64,000 nt of DNA from Phaeobacter sp. J2-8 (GCF_022867865.1 NZ_JALIEC010000001.1:850501-914500); one strand, 5' to 3'; positions 1 through 9,493 are shown, numbered from the stretch's first letter. Made by a program: numbers and translations. The notes: a model not told the origin generated them from the letters alone.

Positions 1-1016
1 TGATCCACAAGAACTGGGCCGAATTGATCAAGCCAACACAGTTGGACGTCAAACCCGGCAACGATCCTGCACGTCAGGCCACCGCCGTGGCCGAACCCTT
101 GGAACGCGGCTTTGGTCTCACGCTCGGCAATGCGCTGCGCCGTGTGCTGATGTCGTCGCTTCAGGGTGCCGCGATCACATCCGTACAGATCGACAACGTT
201 CTGCATGAATTCTCCAGCGTGGCTGGCGTACGTGAAGACGTGACAGATGTTGTGCTGAACCTCAAGGGTGTTGCCCTGCGCATGGAAGTCGAAGGGCCGA
301 AGCGCCTGTCGATCAATGCCAAGGGTCCGGGTGTTGTCACCGCCGGTGACATTTCCGACAGCGCCGGCATCGAAGTGCTGAACAAGGATCATGTGATCTG
401 CCACCTCGACGAGGGCGCGGATGTCTACATGGAACTGACCGTCAACACCGGCAAAGGCTATGTTGCGGCTGACAAGAACAAGCCGGAAGACGCGCCGATC
501 GGGTTGATCCCGATTGATGCGATCTATTCGCCGGTCAAGAAAGTGTCGTATGACGTGCAACCGACCCGCGAAGGTCAGGTTCTCGACTATGACAAGCTGA
601 CGTTGAAAATCGAAACCGACGGTTCGGTCACACCAGAAGATGCCGTGGCATATGCTGCGCGTATCCTTCAGGACCAACTGTCGATCTTCGTCAACTTCGA
701 CGAGCCGGAATCGGCATCGCGTCAGGATGATGATGATGGTCTGGAATTCAACCCGCTGCTGCTGAAGAAAGTGGACGAGCTGGAGCTTTCTGTCCGGTCT
801 GCAAACTGCCTGAAGAACGACAATATCGTGTATATTGGCGATCTGATTCAGAAGACCGAAGCAGAGATGCTGCGCACGCCGAACTTTGGCCGCAAGTCGT
901 TGAACGAGATCAAGGAAGTGCTGTCCGGCATGGGCCTGCACCTTGGCATGGATGTCGAGGATTGGCCGCCAGACAACATCGAAGATCTGGCGAAGAAATT
1001 CGAAGACGCATTTTGA
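1..1016 (+). CDS. rpoA: DNA-directed RNA polymerase subunit alpha (5' end cut by one base)
   Basis: Alpha subunit of RNA polymerase; its N-terminal domain drives core assembly and its C-terminal domain contacts UP elements and activators. The window opens with TG followed by in-frame codons for [11 protein letters not shown], so the ATG lies with its A one base outside the window; the true product is 338 residues, and the internal TTG at 24 is not the start. The N-terminal domain covers about residues 1-230 ([14 protein letters not shown] assembly region). The C-terminal domain follows an acidic linker (DDDDGLEF) and carries the expected helix-hairpin-helix segment ([16 protein letters not shown]). 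It ends the ribosomal/alpha operon, and a rho-independent terminator follows 20 bp after the stop. Very secure. Confidence 0.98.
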   Translation, partial: IHKNWAELIKPTQLDVKPGNDPARQATAVAEPLERGFGLTLGNALRRVLMSSLQGAAITSVQIDNVLHEFSSVAGVREDVTDVVLNLKGVALRMEVEGPKRLSINAKGPGVVTAGDISDSAGIEVLNKDHVICHLDEGADVYMELTVNTGKGYVAADKNKPEDAPIGLIPIDAIYSPVKKVSYDVQPTREGQVLDYDKLTLKIETDGSVTPEDAVAYAARILQDQLSIFVNFDEPESASRQDDDDGLEFNPLLLKKVDELELSVRSANCLKNDNIVYIGDLIQKTEAEMLRTPNFGRKSLNEIKEVLSGMGLHLGMDVEDWPPDNIEDLAKKFEDAF

Positions 1017-1036
1017 TCGTCTTTGACATTGAACGG

Positions 1037-1066
1037 AAAGGGCAGGGCGCAAGCGCTGCCCTTTTT
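1037..1066 (+). terminator. rho-independent terminator after rpoA
   Basis: The arms AAAGGGCAG and CTGCCCTTT form a 9-bp stem around a 10-base loop, followed by a short T run. It implies that rpoA transcription ends here rather than reading into rplQ, which lies 1.5 kb downstream. Confidence 0.85.
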
Positions 1067-1195
1067 CGTTGTGGTACCGCGTTCCAAAGACGTTACTTCA
1101 TGATTTCGTGAAATAGGATTGCCGCGCCCGTCGAATCCCGCTAATCCGCCGTCAGTGCAGAGTGTTCTGCGCCAATCGGACACAGGGATGACGGT

Positions 1196-1618
1196 ATGAG
1201 CGTTTTGATCCACCACAACCCGGATTGCGGCACATCGCGCAATGTCCTGGCCATATTGACCAAGGCGGGCCTTGATCCGGTGGTCAATCTCTACCTTGAA
1301 ACCGGCTGGACACGTCCGCAATTGCTGGGCCTGTTCGCGGCTGCCGGCATCACCCCGCGCGACGCATTGCGGGTCAGACGATCCCCGGCCGAGGAACTTG
1401 GTCTGACCGATCCCGCTGTGTCAGATGATGCGCTTTTGGATGCCATGATCGAACATCCGATTCTGGTGAACCGCCCGATTGTCTGCACGCCGTTGGGTGT
1501 GAAGCTCTGTCGCCCGTCCGAAGCGGTGTTGGATCTGATCGCGGATTGGCCTGCCGGGCCGCTGTTCAAGGAAGACGGTGACATGATTTTGAATGAAGCA
1601 GGAGAGCGCGTTGTCTGA
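1196..1618 (+). CDS. arsC: arsenate reductase, glutaredoxin-dependent type
   Basis: Cytoplasmic reduction of arsenate to arsenite using glutathione and glutaredoxin. The 140-residue length matches the plasmid R773/E. coli ArsC class. The catalytic cysteine is Cys11 in [10 protein letters not shown]. The three arsenate-binding arginines appear conserved: Arg59, Arg93 (in NRPIV) and Arg106 (in LCRPSE). The C-terminus overlaps the start of arsH, so the two are translationally coupled. No arsR, acr3 or arsB is present nearby, so arsenite export and arsenic-responsive control must be encoded elsewhere. Family assignment is firm; the in vivo role is inferred. Confidence 0.95.
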   Translation: MSVLIHHNPDCGTSRNVLAILTKAGLDPVVNLYLETGWTRPQLLGLFAAAGITPRDALRVRRSPAEELGLTDPAVSDDALLDAMIEHPILVNRPIVCTPLGVKLCRPSEAVLDLIADWPAGPLFKEDGDMILNEAGERVV

Positions 1619-2330
1619 CGATCCCACCACCCCGAATCTGGATGACGCCCAGGTGCAGCAGCCAAATGCCGATGAATTGGGCAACCCGCTGCGGTCGACA
1701 CATGCGGCGCAAATCCTTTTGCTGCATGGGTCTCTGCGGGACCGGTCCTATTCACGTCTCGTGAACGAAGAAGCGGCCCGCATCCTGAAGAAGCTGGGCT
1801 GTGAGACGCGGGTGTTCGACCCCTCTGGCCTGCCGCTGCCGGATGATGCCGACGCCAGCCACCCCAAGGTGCAGGAACTGCGCGATCTGGTGGCCTGGTC
1901 CGAGGGCATGGTCTGGTGTTCGCCGGAACGCCACGGGTCGATGTCCGGGATCATGAAGACCCAGATCGACTGGATTCCCCTGTCCATCGGCGCGGTCCGC
2001 CCAACCCAGGGCAAGACGCTGGCGGTGATGCAGGTCTCTGGCGGCTCGCAAAGCTTTAATGCGGTGAACCAGATGCGGGTGTTGGGGCGCTGGATGCGCT
2101 GTCTGACCATCCCGAATCAAAGCTCTGTGGCCAAGGCGTTTCTGGAATTTGATGATGCCGGTCGGATGAAGCCATCGGCCTATTACCGGCGAATTGTGGA
2201 TGTGATGGAGGAATTGGTGAAATTCACCCTGCTGACCCGCGATCTGAAGGACCATTTGACCGACCGCTACAGCGAACGGGTCGAAAGCGCGGCCGATCTG
2301 TCGAAAAGGGTGAACCAAAAGGCGATCTGA
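1611..2330 (+). CDS. arsH: ArsH-type NADPH-dependent FMN reductase
   Basis: Flavodoxin-fold FMN reductase of the ArsH family; characterised members oxidise trivalent organoarsenicals and give arsenic resistance. Diagnostic blocks are [15 protein letters not shown] (FMN phosphate loop), [15 protein letters not shown] and the [13 protein letters not shown] segment followed by [17 protein letters not shown], all typical of ArsH rather than generic NAD(P)H-FMN reductases. I place the start at TTG 1611, six bases after an AGGAG box (1600-1604), giving 239 residues and an 8-base overlap with arsC. ATG 1593 would add six residues but has no ribosome binding site. The pairing with arsC supports an arsenic role. 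Confidence 0.9.
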   Translation: MSDDPTTPNLDDAQVQQPNADELGNPLRSTHAAQILLLHGSLRDRSYSRLVNEEAARILKKLGCETRVFDPSGLPLPDDADASHPKVQELRDLVAWSEGMVWCSPERHGSMSGIMKTQIDWIPLSIGAVRPTQGKTLAVMQVSGGSQSFNAVNQMRVLGRWMRCLTIPNQSSVAKAFLEFDDAGRMKPSAYYRRIVDVMEELVKFTLLTRDLKDHLTDRYSERVESAADLSKRVNQKAI

Positions 2331-2412
2331 GGCCCGTTCCGGGGCTTGTCGTGGCACCCGCTTTCGGCTAAAGACCGGCATCCGATTGGACAACGATTCA
2401 ATTGGCAAAGTT

Positions 2413-2452
2413 GGGGCCGTTTGGCCCCTTCGTATTTCCGGGCAAAGCCCGG
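2413..2452 (+). other. two hairpins in the rplQ leader
   Basis: Within the 203-bp gap before rplQ, GGGGCC and GGCCCC (2413-2428, loop GTTT) and CCGGGC and GCCCGG (2438-2452, loop AAA) form two adjacent strong stems. There is no long T run, so a leader, attenuator or processing structure is as likely as a terminator. Function unknown. Confidence 0.4.
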
Positions 2453-2533
2453 TCGCAAGAATGGGCATCCCGCCCCAAGGAGAGTGGCCCGCCGCATGGG
2501 TCGCCGGACAAAGCATAAAGAAGGAAAGACCAC

Positions 2534-2953
2534 ATGCGTCACGCAAAAGGCTATCGCCGCCTCAACCGCACCCATGAGCACCGCAAAGCGCTGATCTCGA
2601 ACATGTCGGGATCGCTCATCGAGCATGAACAAATCAAAACCACCCTGCCGAAAGCCAAAGAGCTGAAGCGCGCGGTGGAAAAGCTGATCACTCTTGGCAA
2701 ACGTGGCGATCTGCACGCCCGTCGTCAGGCCGCAGCCCAGCTGAAAGAAGACAAAGACGTCGCAAAATTGTTCGACGTGCTTGGCCCGCGTTACGCCGAG
2801 CGTAACGGCGGCTACACCCGCGTTCTGAAAGCCGGTTTCCGTTATGGTGACATGGCGCCGATGGCCATCATCGAGCTGGTCGACCGTGATGTCGACGCCA
2901 AAGGCGCCGCCGACAAGGCCCGCCTTGCCGAGCTTGAGGCCGCCGAAGACTAA
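2534..2953 (+). CDS. rplQ: 50S ribosomal protein L17
   Basis: Large-subunit ribosomal protein that lies at the end of the alpha operon in most bacteria. The N-terminal signature [19 protein letters not shown] and the block [19 protein letters not shown] are diagnostic. At 139 residues it is full length for an alphaproteobacterial L17 with its acidic C-terminal extension (ELEAAED). A GAAGGAAAG ribosome binding site precedes the ATG. It is separated from rpoA by the ars pair and by the rpoA terminator, so it probably needs its own promoter or readthrough from arsCH. Confidence 0.97.
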   Translation: MRHAKGYRRLNRTHEHRKALISNMSGSLIEHEQIKTTLPKAKELKRAVEKLITLGKRGDLHARRQAAAQLKEDKDVAKLFDVLGPRYAERNGGYTRVLKAGFRYGDMAPMAIIELVDRDVDAKGAADKARLAELEAAED

Positions 2954-2977
2954 AACCGACCAAGTTTTGACCATCCG

Positions 2978-3007
2978 AAACCCCTGCTCATCCGAGCGGG
3001 GGTTTTT
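2978..3007 (+). terminator. rho-independent terminator after rplQ
   Basis: AAACCCC..GCTC pairs with GAGC..GGGGTTT (11-12 bp with one G-T wobble) over a 4-base loop, and runs into TTTTT. A strong terminator 25 bp after the rplQ stop. Confidence 0.9.
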
Positions 3008-3067
3008 CTTTGCCATTCTGGTGTGTTGCTGGTTTTTAGGGGTGGCCCACCCACGCCGGAGATTGTC

Positions 3068-3706
3068 ATGAAATTTCGCTTGTCTGCCTTTGATATTCAG
3101 GGGCTTGCCTTTGGGATCGTGATGATCAGCCTCGGGGTTCTGTTCCTGAAATCCGCGGGGTTGGTCACCGGCCAGACCGCCGGAATTGCCCTTTTGCTGT
3201 CTTATCTGTTGCCGCTGGACTTTGGCCCGCTGTTTTTTCTGATCGGTGTGCCGTTTCTGGTGCTTGCCTGGGTCAAACGCGGCCCGGTTTTTGCCCTGCG
3301 CACCATCATTGTGGTTGTCGGGGTGTCGATCGTTTCCGACGTGTTTGGCCGGTTTGTCCTGTTTGAACGGCTGGATGCACCGCTGGCGGCCCTTCTTGGC
3401 GGCGCGAGCAGCGGGATCGGTCTGGTCGCGGTGTTCCGCCACAATGCGTCAGCCGGGGGGATGACGATCCTCGGCATCATTTTGGAACAAAAAACCGGGT
3501 TCAAGGCCGGCTGGTTCCAGCTTTCGGTGGATGCCTTTGTCTTTCTGGCTTCGGCCTTTGTGCTCAGCCCGTCCCAGTTGGCCTATTCGTTTCTGGGGGC
3601 GTTGATCACCAATTTCGCAGTGATCTGGAATTTTGATGTCGCCCAAAGCGCAACGGGGCGTCCGGGGTATGGCCGCCCGGCCAACAGCCCGCCTCCCTTG
3701 CAATAG
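3068..3706 (+). CDS. YitT family membrane protein
   Basis: Integral membrane protein with five to six hydrophobic segments resembling the YitT/DUF161 family. Transport function and substrate are unknown. The run SLGVLFLKSAGLVTGQTAGIA near the N-terminus and GGASSGIGLVAVFRHNASAGG in the middle are the family's glycine-rich repeats. Start chosen at ATG 3068 after a CCGGAG box, giving 212 residues; an in-frame TTG 45 bases upstream lies beside the rplQ terminator and is unlikely. It stands alone between rplQ and the protease gene. Confidence 0.75.
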   Translation: MKFRLSAFDIQGLAFGIVMISLGVLFLKSAGLVTGQTAGIALLLSYLLPLDFGPLFFLIGVPFLVLAWVKRGPVFALRTIIVVVGVSIVSDVFGRFVLFERLDAPLAALLGGASSGIGLVAVFRHNASAGGMTILGIILEQKTGFKAGWFQLSVDAFVFLASAFVLSPSQLAYSFLGALITNFAVIWNFDVAQSATGRPGYGRPANSPPPLQ

Positions 3707-3751
3707 CGGGGCGATAGGGACATATCTGAACTCCAATCTCGGAGGGGTTCG

Positions 3752-5137
3752 ATGTTCCGTTTGTTCCTGATTTGCCTGTCTTTTGTGTCGCTCGTGATGT
3801 CGGCGCAGGGCGAGACGCGGGTGCCGCAAAATCAATCTGAAATCTCGCTCAGCTTTGCGCCGCTGGTCCGCGAGGCCGCGCCCGCCGTCGTCAACATTTA
3901 TGCCAGACGCGTGGTCGAAAGCCAGCGCAGGCCCTTTGCCGATGATCCGTTCTTTGGCCAGCTTTTCCGCGACTTCGGCAATACGCGCCCCCGCGTGCAA
4001 AATTCGCTGGGCTCCGGGGTGATCCTGTCGGCGGATGGGATTGTGGTGTCAAACTACCATGTGGTGGGGCAGGCGACGGATATTCGTGTTGTGCTGAACG
4101 ACCGGCGGGAATTCAGCGCCTCGGTTCTGTTGTCGGATGAGCAAAGCGATCTGGCCATTCTGCAACTTGATGGCGGGGACGAGATGCCGCATCTGGATTT
4201 TCGCGACAGTGATACGGTCGAGGTCGGCGAATTGGTGCTGGCCATCGGCAATCCCTTTGGGGTGGGCCAGACGGTGTCGTCCGGCATTGTTTCGGGGTTG
4301 GCGCGGTCGGGCATGGCCACTGGCAACATGCGCGGCTATTTCATTCAGACCGATGCGCCAATCAATCCCGGTAATTCCGGCGGTGCCTTGATTGATGTTC
4401 AGGGGCGGTTGATTGGCATCAATACCTCGATTCTGACCCGGTCGGGGGGATCAAACGGCATTGGTTTTGCCATTCCGGCCTCGCTTGTGCAGCAATTTGT
4501 GGAACAGGCGCGTCAGGGACATGCGCGGTTTCAGCGCCCCTGGGCGGGGCTCAGCGGCCAGGGGGTAGACGCCGATCTGGCCGAGAGCCTGGGCCTGGAT
4601 CTGCCCGGTGGGGTGGTGATTGCGGATATGCATGACGCCAGCCCCTTTGCCGCCGCCGGGCTGGGCGTGGGGGATGTGATCGTTGCGGTGGATGGCCAGC
4701 CGGTGAATACGCCACCCGAAATGATTTTCCGCATGGCGGTGCGCGGGATTGGCGCCACGGCCGAAGTCAGCTTTGTCCAGAATGGCGAAGTGAGGGCGGC
4801 CTCTGTCGACATGATCGCCCCGCCGGACCTGCCGCCGCGTGACGAGGTCACATTGGGCGCGCGTGATCTGTTGACCGACCTCAGAATTGCCCGGCTCAAC
4901 CCGGCGGTGCGCGACGAATTGGGTTTCGGCGAAGACGCCGAAGGCGTGGTTGTGCTGGCCACTGGAGAAATCGGTGCCCGGCTGGGCCTGCGAGAAGGTG
5001 ATATTCTGTTGGCGATTGGCCGCAATGTTGTCGTCGAACCGGGGGATGTGGCGCCTCTGTTGCGCAATCTGTCGGGCCGTGTGGCCATCCAGATCCAACG
5101 TGGCAGCCGTCGAATTGCGCTGCGGTTCCGGCTTTAG
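3752..5137 (+). CDS. DegP/HtrA-like (Do family) periplasmic serine protease
   Basis: Periplasmic trypsin-like protease/chaperone of the Do family acting on misfolded envelope proteins. A signal peptide (about residues 1-20, cleavage near AQG-ET) leads into the protease domain with the triad His103 (SNYHVVG), Asp133 (QSDLAIL) and Ser209 (NPGNSGGAL). Two PDZ domains follow at about 250-340 and 370-455. At 461 residues it is a normal DegP length. The ATG follows a GGAGGGG box by 5 bases. The stop lies 4 bases before the rarA GTG, so the two are probably co-transcribed. Whether it is DegP, DegQ or DegS-like cannot be decided here, though two PDZ domains argue against DegS. Confidence 0.92.
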   Translation: MFRLFLICLSFVSLVMSAQGETRVPQNQSEISLSFAPLVREAAPAVVNIYARRVVESQRRPFADDPFFGQLFRDFGNTRPRVQNSLGSGVILSADGIVVSNYHVVGQATDIRVVLNDRREFSASVLLSDEQSDLAILQLDGGDEMPHLDFRDSDTVEVGELVLAIGNPFGVGQTVSSGIVSGLARSGMATGNMRGYFIQTDAPINPGNSGGALIDVQGRLIGINTSILTRSGGSNGIGFAIPASLVQQFVEQARQGHARFQRPWAGLSGQGVDADLAESLGLDLPGGVVIADMHDASPFAAAGLGVGDVIVAVDGQPVNTPPEMIFRMAVRGIGATAEVSFVQNGEVRAASVDMIAPPDLPPRDEVTLGARDLLTDLRIARLNPAVRDELGFGEDAEGVVVLATGEIGARLGLREGDILLAIGRNVVVEPGDVAPLLRNLSGRVAIQIQRGSRRIALRFRL

Positions 5138-5141
5138 CGGC

Positions 5142-6451
5142 GTGGCGGATTTATTTGACACAGGCGCGGGGGCAACCCCCGACACCGCACCGCGTCCCCT
5201 GGCCGACCGGCTGCGCCCAGCGGCGCTGGACGAGGTAATTGGCCAGGAACAGGTGCTTGGGCCCGAAGCGCCGCTTGGGGTGATGCTGGGGGCGGCGCGC
5301 TGTCGTCCTTGGTGTTCTGGGGGCCGCCGGGGGTGGGCAAAACCACGATCGCACGGTTGTTGGCGGATGCCACCGATCTGCATTTCGTTCAGATCAGCGC
5401 GATTTTCACCGGGGTTTCCGACCTGCGCAAAGTGTTCGAGGCCGCCCGCCACCGCCGGGCCAATGGTCAGGGCACGCTATTGTTTGTCGACGAAATCCAT
5501 CGTTTCAACAAGGCACAGCAGGACGGGTTCCTGCCGCATATGGAGGATGGCACCATCCTTCTGGTGGGGGCGACCACGGAAAACCCCAGTTTTGAGTTGA
5601 ACGCCGCGCTTCTGAGCCGCGCACAGGTGCTGGTGCTGACCCGGCTGGAACTGGCGGATCTGGAACGGCTGGCACAGCGGGCCGAAAGAGAGCTGGATCG
5701 CGCCTTGCCGCTGGATGGTCCCGCGCGAGAGGCGCTGTTGGAAATGGCCGACGGCGATGGCCGGGCGCTGCTGAACCTTGTCGAACAGATCATGGCCTGG
5801 GATGTGCCGGACAAGCTGGACACCACCGCATTGTCGGGACGGTTGATGCGGCGCGCGGCGCAATACGACAAATCCGGCGATGCGCATTACAATCTGATTT
5901 CCGCGCTGCACAAATCGGTGCGGGGGTCGGACCCGGATGCGGCGCTTTACTGGTTTGCCCGGATGCTGGAGGGCGGCGAAGATCCGCGATACCTCGCCCG
6001 GCGGATCACCCGCATGGCGGTCGAAGACATCGGGCTGGCCGATCCCCAGGCCCAGGCCTATTGCGTGCAAGCCTGGGAAACCTTTGAACGGCTGGGCAGC
6101 CCCGAAGGCGAATTGGCGATTGCCCAGGCGCTGGTCTATCTGGCGCTGGCGCCGAAATCCAACGGGGTCTATGTGGCCTACAAGGCCGCAAGACGCGAGG
6201 CCAAGCGCACCGGTTCTGAACCACCACCGAAACATATCCTGAATGCGCCGACCCGGTTGATGAAGGATCAGGGTTATGGCGACGGCTATGCCTATGACCA
6301 TGATGCCGAAGACGGGTTTTCCGGCCAGAACTATTTCCCCGATACCATGAAACGACCCGAGCTTTATGTGCCGGTGGAACGCGGCTTCGAGCGCGAGTTG
6401 AAGAAGCGGGTCGATTATTTCGCCAAGCTGCGCCGCAAGCGCGAAAGCTAG
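5142..6451 (+). CDS. rarA: replication-associated recombination protein A, frameshifted
   Basis: AAA+ ATPase of the RarA/MgsA (WRNIP1) family acting at stalled replication forks with SSB. The N-terminus starts at GTG 5142 (MADLFDTG...[17 protein letters not shown]) in one frame. From about 5294 the homologous reading continues in another ([17 protein letters not shown], Walker [15 protein letters not shown], Walker B and sensor region). A single missing G near 5292-5294 restores [16 protein letters not shown] and a product of about 437 residues, the usual length. Downstream the ATPase lid and the tetramerisation domain are intact to the stop. Probably a sequence error rather than a real pseudogene. 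Confidence 0.88.
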
Positions 6452-6502
6452 GGCACAGCCCTTCACCTTGACAATACCGCCCCCCCGCGCGACAGACGCG
6501 CC

Positions 6503-6880
6503 ATGACAACAACGCTTATGCAGGTGGCCCTTGGCGGCGCTCTCGGTGCCAGCGCCCGGTATCTGACCGGTTTGGCCGTGGTGCGTCTGATGGGGCATGG
6601 ATTTCCCTGGGGCACCTTTGCGGTCAATGTGCTTGGGTCGTTTTTGATGGGGGTGTTGGTGGTGGTGCTGTCGCAGTATCATGCCACCCGGTTTGCGCCG
6701 CTGGTGATCACCGGGTTTCTTGGTGGGTTCACGACGTTTTCGGCGTTCTCGCTGGACACGGTGGCATTGTTTGAACGCGGTCAGATGACCGCAGCGGCGT
6801 TTTATGTTCTGGCGTCTGTTGGATTGGCGATTGCGGCATTGTTTGCCGGGATGATGGCCGCAAAGGGGTATTTCGCATGA
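6503..6880 (+). CDS. crcB: CrcB/Fluc fluoride exporter
   Basis: Small dual-topology membrane channel that exports fluoride. The 125 residues form four membrane helices. The conserved GTFAVNVLGSF segment (helix 2, with the pore Asn) and GFLGGFTTFSAFS (phenylalanine box and central Na+ site) are clear. It overlaps the next gene by 4 bases (ATGA), so they form a coupled pair. The 51-base gap upstream is too short and unlike the fluoride riboswitch fold, so no fluoride control is visible. Confidence 0.93.
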   Translation: MTTTLMQVALGGALGASARYLTGLAVVRLMGHGFPWGTFAVNVLGSFLMGVLVVVLSQYHATRFAPLVITGFLGGFTTFSAFSLDTVALFERGQMTAAAFYVLASVGLAIAALFAGMMAAKGYFA

Positions 6881-7923
6881 GTGGTGTTCAACGTCAGATA
6901 GTCGGTGACGGGGATGGTGGCCAACGGATTGACCGGTGGCTGCGGCGGATGTTTCCGCATCTGTCACAGGGCCGGATCGAAAAGATGTGCCGCAAGGGCG
7001 AGCTGCGTCTTGACGGGGCGCGGGTCAAATCCTCGGCCCGGGTCGAAGCGGGCCAGGAGGTGCGCATTCCGCCGATCCCGGACGAAGAGCTGAACCGCCC
7101 GGCGCCACGCGCCACCGATATTTCCCAGGCAGATGCCCGGATGATCCGCGATTGTGTGATCTGGAAAGATGACCACATCATCGTGTTGAACAAACCCGCA
7201 GGCCTGCCAACGCAGGGTGGCAGCAAACAGACCCGCCATGTCGATGGCATGTCCGAGGCGCTGACCTTTGGGTATGAAGAAAAACCACGTCTGGTGCACC
7301 GGCTCGACAAGGACACCTCTGGCGTGCTGCTTCTGGCCCGCACGCGTGAGATGGCCAGCGCCCTGACCGCAGCAATCCGCCACCGCGAAACCCGCAAGAT
7401 CTACTGGGCTGTGGTGGCCGGTGTGCCGACGCCCTATCTGGGTGAGATCAAATATGGTTTGGTCAAGGCGGGCGGTCATGGCCGCAACGGCGAAGGCGAA
7501 AAGATGATTGCCGTCCACCCGCGTGAGGTCGACAGCACCCCCGGCGCGAAACGCGCCATCACCCAATATGCCACGCTCTATCGCGTGGCGGGGCGGGCGT
7601 CCTGGGTGGCGATGGAACCGATCACCGGCCGCACGCACCAGCTGCGCGCCCATATGGCCGAAATTGGCCACCCGATTATCGGCGATGGTAAATATGGCGG
7701 CTCTGGTCAGGAAAATCAGGGTGACGGCTGGGGGGCGAAACTGGGCGGAATCATCTCGAACAAGCTGCACCTGCACGCCCGCACCATGCGGTTCGAACAC
7801 CCTGTCACCCGCAAGATGGTCGATATCTCCGCGCCGCTGCCGGAACATATCAAACATACCTTCGACACCTTCGGCTGGACCGAAGATCTGGCGGCCGATG
7901 ACCCGTTCGAGGCCCTGCAATGA
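6877..7923 (+). CDS. RluC/RluD-type 23S rRNA pseudouridine synthase
   Basis: Converts specific uridines of 23S rRNA to pseudouridine. An N-terminal S4 RNA-binding domain (about residues 15-75) precedes the catalytic domain. The catalytic aspartate is Asp144 in HRLDKDTSG, and GRTHQLRAHMA is the family motif III. At 348 residues the length is normal. Gene overlaps of 4 bases on both sides (ATGA with crcB and with the HAD gene) indicate one operon. RluC is the best guess because of the 5' arrangement and length, but the modified positions cannot be read from the sequence. Confidence 0.88.
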   Translation: MSGVQRQIVGDGDGGQRIDRWLRRMFPHLSQGRIEKMCRKGELRLDGARVKSSARVEAGQEVRIPPIPDEELNRPAPRATDISQADARMIRDCVIWKDDHIIVLNKPAGLPTQGGSKQTRHVDGMSEALTFGYEEKPRLVHRLDKDTSGVLLLARTREMASALTAAIRHRETRKIYWAVVAGVPTPYLGEIKYGLVKAGGHGRNGEGEKMIAVHPREVDSTPGAKRAITQYATLYRVAGRASWVAMEPITGRTHQLRAHMAEIGHPIIGDGKYGGSGQENQGDGWGAKLGGIISNKLHLHARTMRFEHPVTRKMVDISAPLPEHIKHTFDTFGWTEDLAADDPFEALQ

Positions 7924-8633
7924 GCGATCTGCGACTGGTGATTTTCGATGTCGACGGCACGTTGGTCGACAGTCAGGCTGATATTCTGGCGGCGATGCAG
8001 GCGGGGTTTTCCGCTGTTGGTCGCCGGGTGCCGCCACGCGACATGGTGCTTTCGATTGTCGGCCTGTCGCTGGATGTCGCAATCGCGCGGCTGGCGCCGG
8101 ATGCAAGCGATGCCGATGTGGCGGCGATGGTTGCGGCCTACAAGACCGCTTATGTGGCGCAACAGGCCTCTGATGCGGCGGCGCCGCTGTATCCCGGCGT
8201 GCGACAGGTGCTCGACAAGATCGGTCAGCAGGAAAACTGGCTTTTGGGGGTGGCGACCGGCAAATCCCGTCGCGGACTGACCGCGGTTTTGACCACGCAT
8301 GGCCTGGGCAATGTCTTTGTGACCGAACAAGTGTCGGATTTTCATCCGTCGAAACCACATCCCGCCATGTTGCAGGCGGCGCTGGACGAAACCGGCGTCG
8401 CGGCGGCGGATGCGGTGATGGTGGGCGATACAAGTTATGACATGGACATGGCCAAGGCGGCCGGGATCACCGGCATCGGTGTCAGCTGGGGCTATCATCC
8501 GCGCAGCGCGCTGAAATCAGCCGAGCTGATCCTGGATGACATGGCCGAACTGCCCGCAGTCCTTGCGCAGAAGTGGGGGGCAAATGGATCAGCGACTGGA
8601 AGGCCAAGCGTTTCTGGAAAACCACTGAGGTGA
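7920..8633 (+). CDS. HAD superfamily (subfamily IA) hydrolase
   Basis: Phosphoglycolate-phosphatase-like haloacid dehalogenase hydrolase. Motif I is FDVDGTLVDSQ with nucleophile Asp10 and acid/base Asp12; motif II is GVATGKSRRGL; motif III/IV covers HPSKPHPAMLQAAL and VMVGDTSYDMDMA. Substrate unknown. The C-terminal tail after AQKWGAN (about 20 residues) does not look conserved and overlaps the next gene by 61 bases. The gene may normally end near 8584, with an ATGA junction disturbed by a small insertion (see findings). Confidence 0.82.
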   Translation: MSDLRLVIFDVDGTLVDSQADILAAMQAGFSAVGRRVPPRDMVLSIVGLSLDVAIARLAPDASDADVAAMVAAYKTAYVAQQASDAAAPLYPGVRQVLDKIGQQENWLLGVATGKSRRGLTAVLTTHGLGNVFVTEQVSDFHPSKPHPAMLQAALDETGVAAADAVMVGDTSYDMDMAKAAGITGIGVSWGYHPRSALKSAELILDDMAELPAVLAQKWGANGSATGRPSVSGKPLR

Positions 8634-9301
8634 CCGAGGCCGAGGGCGGTTTCGGCGTTTCGCTGGATGGTCGCCCGGTCAAAACCCCGGCCAAGGCGGC
8701 ATTGCTTTTGCCAACGCAAGGTTTCGCAGAAGCCGTGCAGGCAGAGTGGGACGCCGTGGAAGAGGTGATCGACCCGCGCGTCATGCCCTTTACACGCACC
8801 GCCAATGCCGCCATCGACAAGGTGCGCGTGCAGCATGCGGAAGTCGCTGAAATGATTTCAGAATATGGCGGCACCGACCTTCTGTGCTATCGCGCCGATT
8901 CGCCCGAAGAGCTGCGCGCGCGTCAAAACGCGGCCTGGGATCCTCTGCTGGTCTGGGCAGAGACGCATTATGGCGCCAAACTGTCTGTGACCAGCGGTGT
9001 GATGCATATGGCCCAGCCCGAGGCTGCGCTGGCGCCGCTGCGGGCGGCGGTGCACCGCACGACCCCCTACCAGCTGGCCGCGCTGCATGACCTTGTGTCG
9101 CTTTCGGGGTCTTTGGTGATCGGTCTGGCGGCAAGTGAAAATTATCAATCTGCTGAGTTGCTTTGGGACATTTCCCGCGTCGATGAGAGCTGGCAGGAAG
9201 AGCAATGGGGCGAAGACGAAGAGGCAACTGCCTTGGCTGCGCTCAAACGTGCCGCCTTTTTGCACGCAGCCCGTGTCTGGTGCCTAAGTACTGCACTTTG
9301 A
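8573..9301 (+). CDS. ATP12 family F1-ATPase assembly chaperone
   Basis: Alphaproteobacterial homologue of mitochondrial Atp12, which binds free alpha subunits during F1-ATPase assembly. The conserved block DWKAKRFWKTTEV, then GVSLDGRPVKTPAK, and the central TRTANAAIDKV..EYGGTDLLCYRA are diagnostic. The GTG at 8573 (242 residues) has no good ribosome binding site. Homologues usually begin MSDWKAKRFW, and the DNA here reads ATGGATCAGCGACTGG, so the true start may be ATG 8584 with a 4-base duplication or insertion. No other in-frame start keeps the conserved N-terminus. Confidence 0.85.
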   Translation: MGGKWISDWKAKRFWKTTEVTEAEGGFGVSLDGRPVKTPAKAALLLPTQGFAEAVQAEWDAVEEVIDPRVMPFTRTANAAIDKVRVQHAEVAEMISEYGGTDLLCYRADSPEELRARQNAAWDPLLVWAETHYGAKLSVTSGVMHMAQPEAALAPLRAAVHRTTPYQLAALHDLVSLSGSLVIGLAASENYQSAELLWDISRVDESWQEEQWGEDEEATALAALKRAAFLHAARVWCLSTAL

Positions 9302-9493
9302 CCTCGGGTCAATTGGGTGAATTCGCCTGAATATCGGGCAAATAGATCCCAGGCGGGCTTGACGTTTCTGCGGAAAATCGCCCAAACTTGCAATTGTTGG
9401 GGGGCTGTGGCCTCCTTGCAACACCAATTCGACCTTTGGGGTCGATCAGACCGTTTTTGCATGAAACGGCAAAAAAAACAGGAAGAGGTAATG

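Noticed and set aside
2267-3442. Long antisense frame opposite rplQ and the YitT gene, and similar long antisense frames opposite rarA (5477-6967), rluC and sdhA
   Set aside because: These are shadows of GC-rich genes: rich in His/Arg/Gln/Pro, no domains, no ribosome binding sites.
6452-6502. Fluoride riboswitch before crcB
   Set aside because: Only 51 bases lie between rarA and crcB, with no pseudoknot-like structure; crcB is probably expressed within the operon.
9302-9493. TTGACG at 9359 as the -35 box of a bztA promoter
   Set aside because: No acceptable -10 sequence lies 16-19 bp downstream, so I did not annotate a promoter although one must exist in the region.
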